The position numbers were made by a program, and so were the translations under genes. Below, piece after piece: positions 9,741 through 20,876 of a DNA stretch of 64,000 nucleotides (its first letter is position 1; every line of letters starts with the position of its first letter). Source of the stretch: Sarcomyxa edulis (taxonomy: Eukaryota > Basidiomycota > Agaricomycetes > Agaricales > Mycenaceae); assembly GCA_009761415.1 (NCBI GenBank), contig QUOL01000004.1:2453501-2517500 (forward strand), in the 5' to 3' direction. The notes under the pieces are model-generated. The model did no database searches. It worked only from the letters and a program-made list of their open reading frames with translations, and was not told the DNA's origin.

Positions 9741-10987
9741 CTACAATTTCGATGTCACCTCTGGATTGATAGCCCAAGGACCTTTATCGTCTTCGACGTT
9801 CTTCAGCAGTCCTCCACTGATTTCTCCGGTATACTTGGTTTCCCTCATCCAACTCTCCAGAGTATGGCCCGTAGGGTGAACCGACCTAATCCATTGCAAA
9901 TCCCTCTCCAAGATATCGTCTCTGAACATCCTCCAAAACGCTGAAAAGTTCTGCCTTGTGGTGGTCGACCCATCATTAACCTTTCCACGCTCATTCGCAA
10001 CGGGAGCGTCAGAGCCAGTGAAGTTCTCAAACCACTCATCCAAAGACTGCCTGACGAAGACGGCAGGCTTACCAGTGACCTTCGTGAAGGTTTCGACGAG
10101 TCTCTCCCAACCGACGACGTCACTGGCGACTTCGAGGTCTTTAGCAGACGTTTCCGCACGGTGATCAAACGTGTAACGGGCCCAGAAGCCAAGATCTGAA
10201 AGAGCGATCATGGGGACATGACCATCGCCAATTGGGGAGGCGAACACAAAGGTTCCGTCTTTGCGTTTATGAAGAGGACCAAGCGTATACTTACAAACAA
10301 TATTCAGTCAAGAGGCTAGAAACCGAGCGGTGTAGATGCACTTACGATGTTGAGCATGTCCATGTAAGGACCGGTGGTGACAACGCTCCATGACAAAGTA
10401 TTGTCACCCACGATGGATTCTTGAGCTTTGAGGAAGTCTGCGACGCGTCCTTTGCCATCGTAGTGACCAGCACTATAATCAGGACTCCATCCTCCTTTCT
10501 AGAAGGGTAGCCACAGTCACATAAAAAATAGAGAGATAAGCAGACGGTCACGAGAACACACCTTCGTAGCGTAATCTAAATTGCTCCAAACATAGTGTCT
10601 AACGGAAGGAGTACGTTTCGCAATCTCGAAGATTTTGAATCCAGCGTAGAGTTCCTTTTGCTCTCCGACGGTGAATCCATCCGTGTTGACCCATGCGCCG
10701 TAAACGCCCTTAAAGGCCTCAGCGACAGACGAGAAGTCGTCGAAAGCCCCTGAGGACAACACTGATTAGAAAGTAGTCGGGCACTATTCAGGGTACGTAC
10801 CCTTGACACACTCGACCCCTTTGGCCGTAAGCTGCAAGGCGCGTTTACTGGATGGATCGCGGGTGAGTGCACGTATCGCGTATGGGGAGGGCGTGCCGTC
10901 TTGACCGGGAGAAAGGAGGGCATCAATGACAGCCAATCCTTGAGCTCCAGTGGCGCCAATGACGAGAATGAGTTTCTGAGAAGACAT
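9741..10987 (-). CDS. NmrA-like NAD(P)-binding protein with C-terminal SKL
   Basis: The N-terminus has the Rossmann signature LVIGATGAQGLAVIDALL (residues about 7-24), followed by IRALTRDPSS, the site that usually discriminates NADP. Later exons carry VYGAWVNTDGFTVGEQKE, RHYVWSNLDYATK, HYDGKGRVADFLKA and a C-terminal half with DLGFWARYTFDHRAET. This is the NmrA/HSCARG group of atypical short-chain dehydrogenases, which bind NAD(P) and are often redox sensors or reductases. At least four exons are evident, with introns near 10786, 10550 and 10290. The last three residues are Ser-Lys-Leu, a canonical type 1 peroxisome targeting signal, so peroxisomal location is inferred. It is the downstream member of a tandem pair with 11429-12655 in the same orientation; a decayed third copy is at 31392-32590. 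Confidence 0.88.
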
Positions 10988-11428
10988 TGTGCAGAATGGT
11001 GGATGTTCGAGTATGTATAATCTTTGAAGTGGGGTGTCGAAGAAGGGATTGTCGATGCACTCTTTATATTGTATCTGGGAGGCCAGTGGAACTTACTTGG
11101 CATTGTAACTTCGAACTGGATGTATAATGAGAGTCGGCTCAGGTGTCCTTGCCCGAAGGAAATGACCGAGCACATACTTTGGTGGATGCAAATATAGGAG
11201 AGGATGAGAAGGCACTCGGTGATAGACCGATGCTCGTTCTGCGGCTCTATGCTCGGTTTAGGTAGATTGTATGTGCTCAATGATACAAACCGACGTCACC
11301 ACGTCTATAGAAGACTCTTATAACCACATAGACCGCACAAAGACATGCCAAGGTTATATATCTATAGACAAAATCAGGTCAATTCGAGTTCAAACACAAA
11401 GTAAAGACATGCAACAACTTCTACAATC
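10988..11428. other. Intergenic region between the NmrA-like genes
   Basis: About 440 bases without a supported gene. A TATAAAG on the minus strand at 11062-11068 lies about 75 nt upstream of the first NmrA-like start codon and may be its core promoter. The remainder should include the 3' untranslated region of the second gene. Confidence 0.5.
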
Positions 11429-12655
11429 CTACAACTTCGACATCCTTTCGCGATTAGGTGAAAATGAACCTTTCCCATCCTCAATATTCTTTAACAAGCC
11501 ACGGATAATCTTTCCAGTATACCCCGTCTCTCTCATCCAGCTCTCGAGCGTATGTCCGCCAGGATTCACGCGCCTGATCCATTCCATATCCCTGGAAATA
11601 ATATCATCTCTCCACTGCCTCCAGAACCCCGAAAAGTTCTGCCTCGAGGTCGTAGAGCCATCGTCCACCTTTCCCCTTTCATTGGCAACAGGGACATCTA
11701 CACCATCGAAGTTGTCCCACCACTCGTCTAAAGACTGCCTCAAGAAAACAGCCGGCTGACCTGTGACCTTTATGAATGTCTGAACCAGGTAATCCCATCC
11801 GACGATATCACTAGCGACTTCGAGATCTTTAGCCGAGGTCTCTGCACGGTGGTCGAACGTGTAACGAGCCCAGAATCCAAGATCTGAAAGTGCTATCATA
11901 GGTATGTGGCCGTCGCCAATCGGAGACGCAAAAACGAACGTCCCGTCTTGGCGTTTGTTGAGTGGGCCAAACATAGGCTGTGACGAGTTAGTTTCTTGGG
12001 AATCGACAAGAGTGATGAGGACTTACGATGTTCAACATATCCATGTAAGGTCCAGTTGTGACTGAAGTCCAAGACAGGTCGTTCTCGGTAACATTAGATG
12101 GTTGAGCTTTCAGATATTCCGCAACGCGTCCTTTGCCGTCGTAGTGCCCGACATTGTAGTCCGCGTTCCACCCTCCTTTCTGAAGAACAATGAGTCAATT
12201 TACTGTCTATCAACGAACACACACACCTTGGTGGAATAATCGAGATTGCTCCAAACGTAATGCCTCACGGAAGGAGTGCGCTTTGCGATCTCAAAGATCT
12301 TCAGTCCAGCGTATATCTCCTTTTGCTCTCCCACAGTGAATCCATCTGTATTAACCCAAGCTCCGTACACTCCCTGAAACGCAATCTCGACAGACGAAAG
12401 GTCGTCGAAAGAGCCTTCATCGACAGTGATTCAGTGAAGCAAATGTATATTCGTAATAAACCTCTCACCTTGGACACACTCTACTCCTCTGGACGTCAGT
12501 TCTCTCGCACGAGTACTGGATGGATCGCGAGTCAGTGCACGTATAGCATAGGGAGATGGCGTCCCATCAGGGCTCGAGGCGAGTAGAGCGTTGATGACGG
12601 CGACGCCCTGCGCTCCTGTGGCGCCGACTACAAGGATAAGCTTCTTCGAAGACAT
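11429..12655 (-). CDS. NmrA-like NAD(P)-binding protein with C-terminal SKL, paralogue
   Basis: Close tandem paralogue of the gene at 9741-10987, with the same exon layout. The Rossmann signature reads LVVGATGAQGVAVINALL, then IRALTRDPSS, VYGAWVNTDGFTVGEQKE, RHYVWSNLDYSTK, HYDGKGRVAEYLKA and FGPLNKRQDGTFVFASPIGD. The C-terminal exon (from 11974) carries DLGFWARYTFDHRAETSAKD and ends in Met-Ser-Lys-Leu, again a type 1 peroxisome targeting signal. The retained tripeptide, despite divergence just upstream of it (SPNRER against NPEVT), suggests selection on targeting. Substrate and role are unknown. A TATAAAT on the minus strand at 12691-12697 lies 36 nt upstream of the start. Confidence 0.88.
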
Positions 12656-12690
12656 GTCGATTTCTGTCTATAAGAGTGTATGATACCTGT

Positions 12691-12697
12691 ATTTATA
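12691..12697 (-). promoter_or_regulatory. Possible TATA box of the second NmrA-like gene
   Basis: TATAAAT read on the minus strand, 36 nt upstream of the start codon at 12655. The close spacing makes a short 5' untranslated region likely if it is used. Confidence 0.4.
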
Positions 12698-12886
12698 TCT
12701 AAACGAAACAGGTTAGAGTTCTATGCAATCTCGGGCATGTTTGCCGTCTGACAGTCGCCCGAGGTGCACCCGAGCCCTTTGACTCAGCGAAGCAGACACT
12801 ATACAGGGCGCAAGAATGATCATTGCGCGTACTAATAGCTATACCAATATTGGAGGTTCGAAGGTTTTGGAGGTTTCCAAAGTGCG

Positions 12887-12930
12887 GCAGGATGGTGTAA
12901 GATGGGAGCCAAGGGGGTCCCACAAAAAAA
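12887..12930. repeat. Short repeat just outside inverted repeat A
   Basis: A GATGGGAGCC block, a GGGGGTCCC block and an A-run occur here. They match, in reverse complement, the segment near 22150-22185 (T-run, GGGACCCCCTTG, ATGGGAGCC). It sits about 15 bases outside the right arm of inverted repeat A, so it may belong to the same mobile-element family. Confidence 0.5.
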
Positions 12931-12944
12931 ATTAAGGATATCCC

Positions 12945-15302
12945 GTATGGCAACAGGGAAAGACCAGCTTGGTTTTTCGATCGTTTTGAGGATGCCGACG
13001 CGGCAAAACAACAGAGACCCCGAAAACTCTATCAATTATACTTTCTGATTCTCTAAGTCGAGTTCTTCAAGTGAGACACCCTGAAAGTCCCACCCACAAT
13101 ACACGTTTTCAACTATTCCTCTCCACAGTTCGTAAGGAAAGGCATTATCTACCACTGAATCTATCCTCCTCTGCGGGTCATCTGTATCCAGTATGGCCCG
13201 TGGAAACCAACATAAGCCTCGTCGTGCGTGATCTTGACTTTCTTTCTGAACGAGCAGTCAGCACAACTCACGGGAGTCAACCTTGATCAGCTCCAGACGA
13301 CGACATCAAGGACACGATTTTTTACTACTGGAGACTCGGTCTGACAGATCCTGAAATAGTGCAACATACCAAGGATCATTTCGATCAGATCAATCGAAGT
13401 ATGGCCTCAGGCGAGTTCTCGCTATCGCATCTGAGGTGCTGGCCTGAGTAGAGGTGGTTGACCAATTGCTGCCAATTTACAGTGTCAGTTCGTTAAAGCG
13501 CCTTCGAACTCAATGGGGTCTGAAAGGCACGAGACAACAGAAGCAGACCTTCTATTCCATTGCACCTTTCATCGCAGAGATACGTGATCGTTTTCCCTCC
13601 ATGGGCGCCCGGCAAATGGTCACAACTCTTCGTCAAGATTACTCGATGAAAGTCCCAGAGTATGTAGTATTTCTTTCCCTCCCAACTCGAAAAATCATTG
13701 TCTCTAAATGTGTACATCGACAGGAAAATAGTCGCGGAATATCTCAAATTGACCGAACCCGAGGCCGTCAAATATCGCAAAGGACGGCGCTTTAAGAGGA
13801 AGAGGTTTTGGGCTGCGGGAGTCATGGACATTCTGACTGTCGACCAGCATGACAAGTGGAAAAGATTTGGACTTCGTCTGCATCTGGGTCTTGACCCGTT
13901 CTGCGGACGAATCGCATGGTTAAAGATCTGGTGGACAAACAGGAATCCGCGACTCATCGCGAGCTATTACGCTGAGGCTGGTCGTAAGGCTGGCGGTAAG
14001 ATTGTTTTATTCGTTTATTTTGATGTCGGTACTCAATTGCATTTCCACAGGTGTCCCACTTGTCTCGCAAAGTGACCCGGGCTCGGAAAACAATGTTTTA
14101 GCCAATATGCACACCGAAATTCGTCATCGTCTGGACCCGTCGCTGTCTGGTACACGTCAACATCGGTGGTGTCGGTCAAAAAACAACGTCAAACCGGAAG
14201 CTGCATGGTCCCAGCTGCGTCGGCAATTCACTCCGGGGTTCGAAAACATTCTGGATGACGGTGTCAATCGTGGTCTATACGATTATGACAACCCACTAGA
14301 AAAGTACGCAGTCTATGTTCTCGTATCATGGCCCAGGCTTATTATCTCCTCGTTCTACTAGACTTGTTTTCCGGTATCTTGCAATCCCATGGCTACAAGC
14401 CGAACTTGATGCCTGGATGCAGCGCTTCAATTCCAGCCCTCGCCGCGCGGATAAAAACAAGATTCTTCCATCTGGTATCCCTGATCTCATCTACGCGAAA
14501 CCCCACCTATACAATTCAAAAGACTTCAAGGTTAGAAGTTTTGCTACCGTCTCAGTGAATATGATTGACATGCTTATCCACGCGCAGGTCATTGTGCCTT
14601 CCGAGTTATTCGACGAAATGGAACAGAAGTGGGCTCCAACAACTGACCCCGTCTTCCGCCTCGTTCCAGTTGCCTTTGAAGTGCAGGCACATATGCTGTA
14701 TTCCAATCTCGGGTCTCCTGTGATCTCATCGAAGAATTTCTGGCACATATACTCCAGCCTCTTGGACGCTTTCCATGCTCTTCCTCGTGATCCCGATCTC
14801 GTTTCTGCCATCGCAGCCCCAGATATTGAGGACGAGGATGTTCTTCTGCTCGACGGCTTACGCGAGCTTCGGAATGGTGATAATGTACTAGGCAATCACG
14901 GTTACATCTATATGGGTGGTCTAGAAAATCCACCACCTCTGGACCAAGGTAGCGAAGGGGAGCTAGAGCCGGACGATATGGATCTGAGGGAGTATGCCGA
15001 TTTTTCAGATTAGAAACACTTGTTTCATTTTTTGTCTACATCTAGTAGTAACGTTGCTTGTACAAGTGGGATACCAAGGTGACCGTTACATAAATCTGTT
15101 CGACCTTGCCTCGTCATCTAGAACTAAGTTTTTTTTTCTACTAGGCTGCCGATACGCCGACTACAAATATTCTTTCGTGAATCAGATTCTGTGTCTCTCC
15201 TGGCAAGTTATCCTGAGGCCCGAGTCTCACTCATGTCGTACTCTGCTGATTTCACTCCAAAAGTTGTCTCAGACCAAGATGTGATTTGCGGGCGAGACCA
15301 GT
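12945..15302. repeat. Inverted repeat A, right arm
   Basis: Reverse complement of 1-2358. The arm starts with GTATGGCAACAGGG and continues through a roughly 85-base terminal region also found in diverged form at 20737-20815. It then covers the integrase gene and, at its right end, the start of the alpha-kinase gene. The right limit given is only where the partner copy leaves the window. Confidence 0.97.
13193..15013 (+). CDS. Integrase-core-domain protein, copy 2
   Basis: Spliced reading is open throughout. It starts MARGNQHKPR (ATG 13193), joins after the acceptor TTGATCAG to PDDDIKDTIFYYWRLGLTD, and then gives ASGEFSLSHLSVSSLKRLR. Later exons carry DQHDKWKRFG, WWTNRNPRLIASYY, VSQSDPGSENN, QHRWCRSKNNVKPE, IPWLQAELDAW and a long acidic tail ending EYADFSD. 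The core resembles an RNase H-fold integrase, with Asp in DQHD and in SDPGSEN. Whether the Glu in KPE or the Gln in RQHRW occupies the third catalytic position needs an alignment. Family members are frequent in Agaricomycetes. The gene lies 220 nt upstream of the alpha-kinase gene on the same strand. Differs from copy 1 by one Arg/Trp substitution only, as far as I could compare, indicating a very recent duplication or gene conversion. Confidence 0.82.
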
Positions 15303-17982
15303 GCGAGCAAAAGTTTTATCCTCCTGGTACCAAACTCCACCACTTGCACAGTAATGTTCCAGGAGAGGACGGACGAGACGTTTGCGATAGATGCTACCAC
15401 TACTATCGCAGCAAACAAACAACTCGAAGGCGGCCTGACTTGGATCAACAATCCGACCACCGCAACAACGGTGAGTGTGCGTTCCCTTTTCTAAGCTCTC
15501 CTTAAGACTGAGACAAGCCATACTATAGCACGCTACAACGATATCCCAGACTCACAGGCTCTAGTCAAACGGCCTATCATCGATAAAAATTCCATATACC
15601 GCCAAAATATACTCGCACAACGTGGATGTAGGTAAATGTGCTCATACTTCATATTTTGTATTGACAGATTGCATGATACAGTACCTTCAAATCCAATCCA
15701 GGCTGTTGGTCGTCACGACGCCTCTCTAATGCCGCCGCCGCCACTACCTAGTCGTTCTTTTGGACCTCATCACTATATAGCTCCAGGAAGCGGAAATCAC
15801 AGTCGTGTCTCAAGCTTGGCGCTACCGTCTGTCGCTCTGCCTGGTCATACACGAGCCATACTTCCCCCCTCAACCTCGAGTTCTAGCGCGAATGCGCAAG
15901 GGTACACACTGAATCATGTGTCTTATGAGAGCATGCGCGATCACTATGCTCGTTACGCTTATGCCGGTCACGCTGGTCAAGTTGTGGTCGTCCAGATTCA
16001 GATTGTCCATATGCCGGAAGGAAAAACCAAAGGAGCTCTCATAGGTGTACGTCCGAGTCGGCCTCAATTTGTTTCATTGACTTACCCAAAATTTCTTCTA
16101 GGACTTGCTGGAAGCCGAGGACAATATCCCTGTTCATATTGGAGCTCGTGAGCTGAAAAGCATCTTATTTGCTAAAATCCTACCAAAATGGACGCTCTAC
16201 ACAAATGGCTTCCCCCTCTCTATCGACGACGTCATCATGCGAACAAAGGATTGGGTCAAGATTGAGCCGAAGAATCCAGATGTGGACGCAATTTCGAAGG
16301 AGTTCTTCAAACCATCGAAAAAAAAGGGTCTTGCATTGGAGTTCAAATCGGGCCGCACTCTCGTACTCTTCCATATCCCCAACGATCTGTATAATCGATG
16401 GCTGGATGGCAAACAAGTTGAGGTACGTAGACCGCGACTACATTATGTATACTACGAGACAAATAATGGATTTTACAGTCCGAATTAGCAATGGATGATG
16501 CGCACAACCGCTCCATAGGACAACGAGGACGCAAGCGAATGCATATCGAGGTTTGTTTCTTTTCTTTCCTTGTCCATACTTCGCTCAAAAATGCATTCCG
16601 TAGACTGCTGGTGGTACTAGCAGATCAAATCAAGGCTCTCTGTCAGAGGTCTCACCGCCTTCGACTCCACCACCAAAGCGAGGACGAAATACTTCTCCTG
16701 GGGTGACTCCACGTTCGGAGATGCCGCTAGACAGCCCACCTTCTCCCGATAAATCCAGCATTATGCGTGCGCTCAGGACTCAGGAGGCCCCTTCCAAGGC
16801 TGCTGTTCGGACACTATGTAGGTCTTTGGTCGATCGTCTATATTCTGACGGTCTAAAGTATTCCAATCTTCTAGTTGATGTCAAGTCGATCGATGTCCTT
16901 GCATATCCAGTAAAACACCAAACTTTCGCGAACCTCATTCATGCTTCTGCAGGATCAGATCGTGACAACAGGAACCTTGATGATCCACATGATATCAAGC
17001 TTCGACTCTCTACTGCTGAACCGGAGAAGGCAGGTGGTTTCAAGATCGCCATATTTGGAACCACCAACACCCCGCTCCTGGGAAGCAGCACTAGCGTCAT
17101 TGCGAAGCAGACCTTCTATCAGAAAAAGAAGGCAGTCGAGACTGGCAATGGTAAAATCAAGATATTCTTCCAAAATATTCCGTACGACGGGACAAGACAA
17201 GCGCTTGATCTTACTACAGAGGTTAATTGTCTTGTATGGGCCCGTGCCCTTCTCGACATGGTTTATCAATTCATCGATAGACAGATCAAGGAACGGGGTA
17301 GTCCTCCATTCGCAATACCTAGGATGCGATATGTAGAGGCGGCATTAGCAGTCGAGCAAAGCGCAGACAAACGGGTCTTTCTGCTTGAGGAGGTCATCCA
17401 TGCGGGGACAGAAGGAATGTTTCGGAAGTATCTCAACAATGTATCAGCTGTCCCCGCACCCCAGGACAAAGAATCTGACGCTGATCGTGCCGAGTTTTTG
17501 GCCTTTACGCAGCACGTGCAATACATCAGGACCAAAAAAATGGCATTCGTTTCGGACTATCAAGGTGTGTGCTTGAGCTTATGGCAGATTTGCAGCTATA
17601 ACGAAGTGATATCACAGGTGGCAATACTCTTCTCACCGACCCGCAGATCATGACGGACAGGTGAGTATTCTCTCTATATAGGATTGCCGTTCTTGATCGC
17701 TCAAGCTGCTATCGAAGTCAACTAGGGTTGATTTTTGCCAATGGAAATGTCCCTGCGGGCTATCGCAGTTTTGAACGGGACCATGTCTGTAACAGATATT
17801 GCCGATATTTCGAACTTCCCACAAACTACGCTGAAGGAGATGGTGACAAAGGTTCCAATTCACCATCTACGATCAACGGCAGGGAGCTTGGTTCAAGGGT
17901 TTCACCCCTACCTTCGAAAGCCCGTAGCGACGTTGATTCTACGTCAGACATGTCAATATCTGCCTCTAAACACACTGCGTAG
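15233..17982 (+). CDS. Alpha-type protein kinase domain protein with N-terminal Cys motif
   Basis: Atypical Ser/Thr kinase of the alpha-kinase (MHCK/eEF2K) class. Exon 1 encodes a Cys-rich N-terminus with CGRDQC and CDRCYHYYRSK, a likely metal site. A proline/serine-rich linker and an IPVHIGARELK region follow. Then comes the kinase domain: VIAKQTFYQ (probable ATP-binding Lys), NGKIKIFFQN, TEVNCLVWARALL, IPRMRYVEAALAVEQ, FLLEEVI, FLAFTQHVQY and a FVSDYQGG segment spliced to NTLLTDPQIMTD. A final exon carries GNVPAGYRSFERDHVCNRYC, matching the zinc-binding His-Cys-x3-Cys end of the fold. Introns are short; the last coding exon ends with a serine-rich tail. The first 70 bases of the coding region lie inside inverted repeat A, so the 5' end at least is duplicated at the left window edge. 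Fungal alpha-kinase substrates are mostly unknown. Confidence 0.85.
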
Positions 17983-18529
17983 GCCGCATAGAACTGACCT
18001 CAACCCTGCAACTGGCTTTTTTTCTTGTATCACGCACTCGACACCGACAGTCATTTCCATTCCCTTGACTTCTCTCCAACTTTAAACCTTCCTTCGTCAA
18101 CCACTCCTTTTGATTTATGATTTAGTATTAGCCCTTTCAATTTTTTCGCGTCACCATCCTTTCGCCTTCCGAATACTTACCCTGTATATGCTTGGCAGAA
18201 GTTTGTTTTACTTTCTATGCATCCGTTTTAATTAGCAATGCGTTGTTTTTTGCCTCTGAAAGCCTTCGTACAGATCTGCAAATGAAAAACTTGATATTTG
18301 CAGGGTACGAATATCTCTTCATCACACCAATTCTCGGAAGGAGCACATTTCCTTTTTAAAACCCGTAATACAACATTATGATGCATTGCGACAGACAAAT
18401 GCAATGATGATGAGGATGTTGAGAATGAAGGTTAGAATGCGATCCATGAGTCTCAAGTCTGAGCACATGCATGGTCTTGCTCAAGCCACTGACAATGCCG
18501 ATTTTTTGGACGAAGGTGTGCCATTGGCC
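17983..18529. other. Convergent intergenic region
   Basis: About 550 bases between the ends of the alpha-kinase gene (plus strand) and the Pcf11-like gene (minus strand). It is T- and pyrimidine-rich, as expected for 3' untranslated sequence. No gene was recognised. Confidence 0.5.
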
Positions 18530-20165
18530 TCACCAGCCAACATAATCACGGTCGTCTACCTTACGTTTAGTCCCAACAGTGAGTTCTTGTGGTGGAGTCT
18601 GCGATTTGTCAGGAGTGGGTGTCAACGACTGCCTTAGTTCGGACTTTAGCGTTGATGAGGAAGGTGTACTTTTGGGCGGTGTCAAGCGAGAAGCCTCAGG
18701 AGTACCAGAGCGACTTCGAGGAGCCAGTTCAGTTCGTAAACGGGCAGCAAGACTGTTTGTCGACGCCACAGCCTCTGCATGACAAGTCGCATGATATACC
18801 TGGATGCCAGTCAGTAAGACGAAGATAGATCATCGCAGAGATAAAAAAAAGAACGTACCCGATCATCCTTCATCACTGCGTTCTTCCACACCCAGTCTTC
18901 GTCATCCTCAAGGAATTCCGACTTGAAGCTCTCTTTGCAGATCGGACATGAAATGGGTTTCGCCTCATCACCAGGAGGCACTACCACATATAGTGCTCGT
19001 AGCTCAGCATCACGCTTAGCGATCTCCGCAGCAGCAGCAGCTTTCGCATTCATAGGGCGAGATCCACCAGCACGGCCTTTGCCCTTAACATCCACAGATA
19101 TGTCATGTATCCAGTCCTGAACAATAGAGATACAACATGAGACAACGATCGAATGAAAACCGAACGCGATAGACGTACCTCCAATCCCGTGAACCAACTT
19201 CTACTATGCCCTCGTCCGATGTTCTGATTAGCCTTACGGTTCTGTCTAAAGTGCATGTCTAGGTGGTCCTCCATCTTTTTCTTGCCGACTGAGGTATCAG
19301 CAAAGCGAATACCGCATTGCTTACATTGCGCAGCGAGCTGATCGTACAAAAATTTGACGACTTGAGGTTGTTTCCTAATCGACGCGTCAGAATGCAGGGA
19401 GTACAAAGGAAAGGCAGACGCACTTGGTGATATCAGCGCTTGTCAGTTTGATCTTGTGGGCCAGAATGGACTTGCGATACGCTCTGGACGATTCTCGTTC
19501 GAGATCCATAGGCTCGGGCTTGAAGTCTTCTTCTTTCGATGTAGCGCCTGCACCTGTGGGGGTGCCATTTGCCGATACGACGCCGGCTTTCATCAGGGTA
19601 GACAACAGATTCGCGATGTTATTGGCGAGAGGAGCAGAGGGACCCGGCACAGGTGTGGAAGAAGAGGCGACAGGAGGTAGGGGACCCAATTCTATCTTGA
19701 CTCCTTCGTTTTTGATACCGTTCGAGGCCGGATAACTGTAGGACGAGGGTGGTGGATACGATGGTTGCATGGGATTGAGATAATGCGGTTGATGCGATGG
19801 CCAATGAGGAGCCGGCGCGGGTGGTAGTTGTGGGGGTGGTGGAGGCGGAGGGGCAGTTCGGACCAAGGATCTAAGTTGATTGAGAATTTGTAAAAGCTCT
19901 TCAGATGAGACGGCGCCCGATTCGACGACTTTTCGCAACTGTATAGAGGTATTGGAAACATATTGGGAAACACAAGCGATTGCGACGCACCTGTTGCAAG
20001 ACGTTGATGTGATTTTGGGATGTTGAGTCATAAGGATTAGCTTGAACGGCTCGTTCTTTCTGTCCGAGTGTAAATTCCAGTTCGCTCAAAACTTGGGCTT
20101 TGGTGATTTGTCCGCCAGTATGGGATCTTGTACTAGACTAGACGCAAGTCATACGACAAAATGAA
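18530..20165 (-). CDS. Pcf11-like mRNA cleavage/polyadenylation factor, C-terminal part
   Basis: Nuclear subunit of cleavage factor IA, which couples RNA polymerase II to 3'-end formation and termination. Visible in order: LSELEFTLGQKERAVQ with NPYDSTSQNHINVLQQL, the conserved segment after the CTD-interacting domain; SEELLQILNQLRSLVRT; and a proline-rich linker. Then come YRKSILAHKIKLTSADITK, a first zinc finger (CKQCGIRF with DHLDMHFRQN), WIHDISVDVKGKG, and a second zinc finger (CPICKESFKSEFL with DWVWKNAVMKDDR and YHATCHAEA). The tail is Ser/Thr/Pro-rich and ends DYVGW. At least four introns separate these parts. The N-terminal CTD-interacting domain is not found as an intact block upstream: only short, repeated pieces occur at 20215-20560. 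The real start therefore remains unresolved, and this may be a truncated or rearranged gene. Confidence 0.75.
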
Positions 20166-20214
20166 TCGGAGAAATGAGGCTATACCACGCACGTTTTTGT
20201 TCGAGCTATCTCCC

Positions 20215-20560
20215 TATACATCACGGTCGATAGCGACTTGAACTCGAACACCGAAAAGCTCCCAGTCGGACTGTTACACTTGCTGAGGGTGTTCTGGATC
20301 AATTGGTAATACTAAGTCTCAAGTAAGAATGAGTTAACGAAATCGCTGAATTGCCGAGCATAGGGATCGTAGACATTGTTCGATATAGCATTCAAAGCTG
20401 GCGACTTCATCCAAAATGGTAAGACAATATAATTGAAGGTAGCGGATTGTATAACGTACATTCTGGTTCAAGCCACCTCCACATGCACCATGCTCGATAG
20501 CGTCTTGAGCTGGAACGCCGAAAAACTCCCGTCCGAGTCCAATGGAGGATCTATCATTGT
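20215..20560 (-). pseudogene. Scrambled pieces of a Pcf11 CTD-interacting domain
   Basis: Reading the minus strand from high to low coordinates, a piece GLGREFFGVPAQDAIEHG (about 20555-20470) is followed by NNVYDPYARQFSDFVNS (about 20390-20330) and then DWELFGVRVQVAIDR (about 20265-20225). The first and third pieces are diverged copies of the same region, which closes the CTD-interacting domain in Pcf11 proteins (LFG-x-x-x-Q-x-x-IER). The middle piece corresponds to an earlier part of the domain. Frames change between pieces and no complete domain can be assembled. This suggests a partial tandem duplication and decay of the 5' half of the gene. Confidence 0.5.
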
Positions 20561-20736
20561 GTTAGGTCGGTAAGTGGTATTTCTCAAGAGAAGAGCATCC
20601 GTTGCAAGCTCCAGAATAAGAGGAGGGTAAACTTAATGTATCCTCAGACAATAACGATATCCTGACCATGCATCAGCAGATAACAGAGTCGACGTTTTGA
20701 TAGATGGTTGTCGAATATAGAAAACAAAAAGTACTC

Positions 20737-20815
20737 GGGGTCTCTATCGACTTGCCGCGTCGGCAATCCCGAAATGGTCGAAAAACCGAGCTGGTCTTTC
20801 CCTGTTGCCATAGTC
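20737..20815 (+). mobile_element. Solo copy of the inverted-repeat A terminus
   Basis: About 80 bases match 2278-2358 (and the reverse complement of 12945-13025) with some differences. Shared blocks are CGGGGTCTCT, TTGCCGCGTCGGCA, TCGAAAAACC and the run CTGGTCTTTCCCTGTTGCCA. All three copies stop matching right after TTGCCATA. This repeated end makes it likely that the boundary of inverted repeat A is an element terminus. No integrase sequence is attached here. Confidence 0.7.
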
Positions 20816-20825
20816 CCGTCGGATT

Positions 20826-20876
20826 TTTTTTTAGCAGCCAAATCCTGGGACTAACTAACTTACACGTGACATATTG
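20826..20876 (+). repeat. Repeat pair member (first)
   Basis: The stretch TTTAGCAGCC, GGACTAACTAAC and CACGTGACATATTGCC is repeated in similar form at 22108-22153 (TTTAGCGGCC, GGACTAACTAAC, CACGTGATAT). Both are preceded by a run of T or A. They may be terminal regions of one non-autonomous element or two related copies. Confidence 0.5.

Noticed and set aside
14491..14936. Minus-strand frames of 115-134 codons opposite the integrase gene
   Set aside because: They are antisense to well-supported integrase exons and appear in both copies simply because the DNA is identical.
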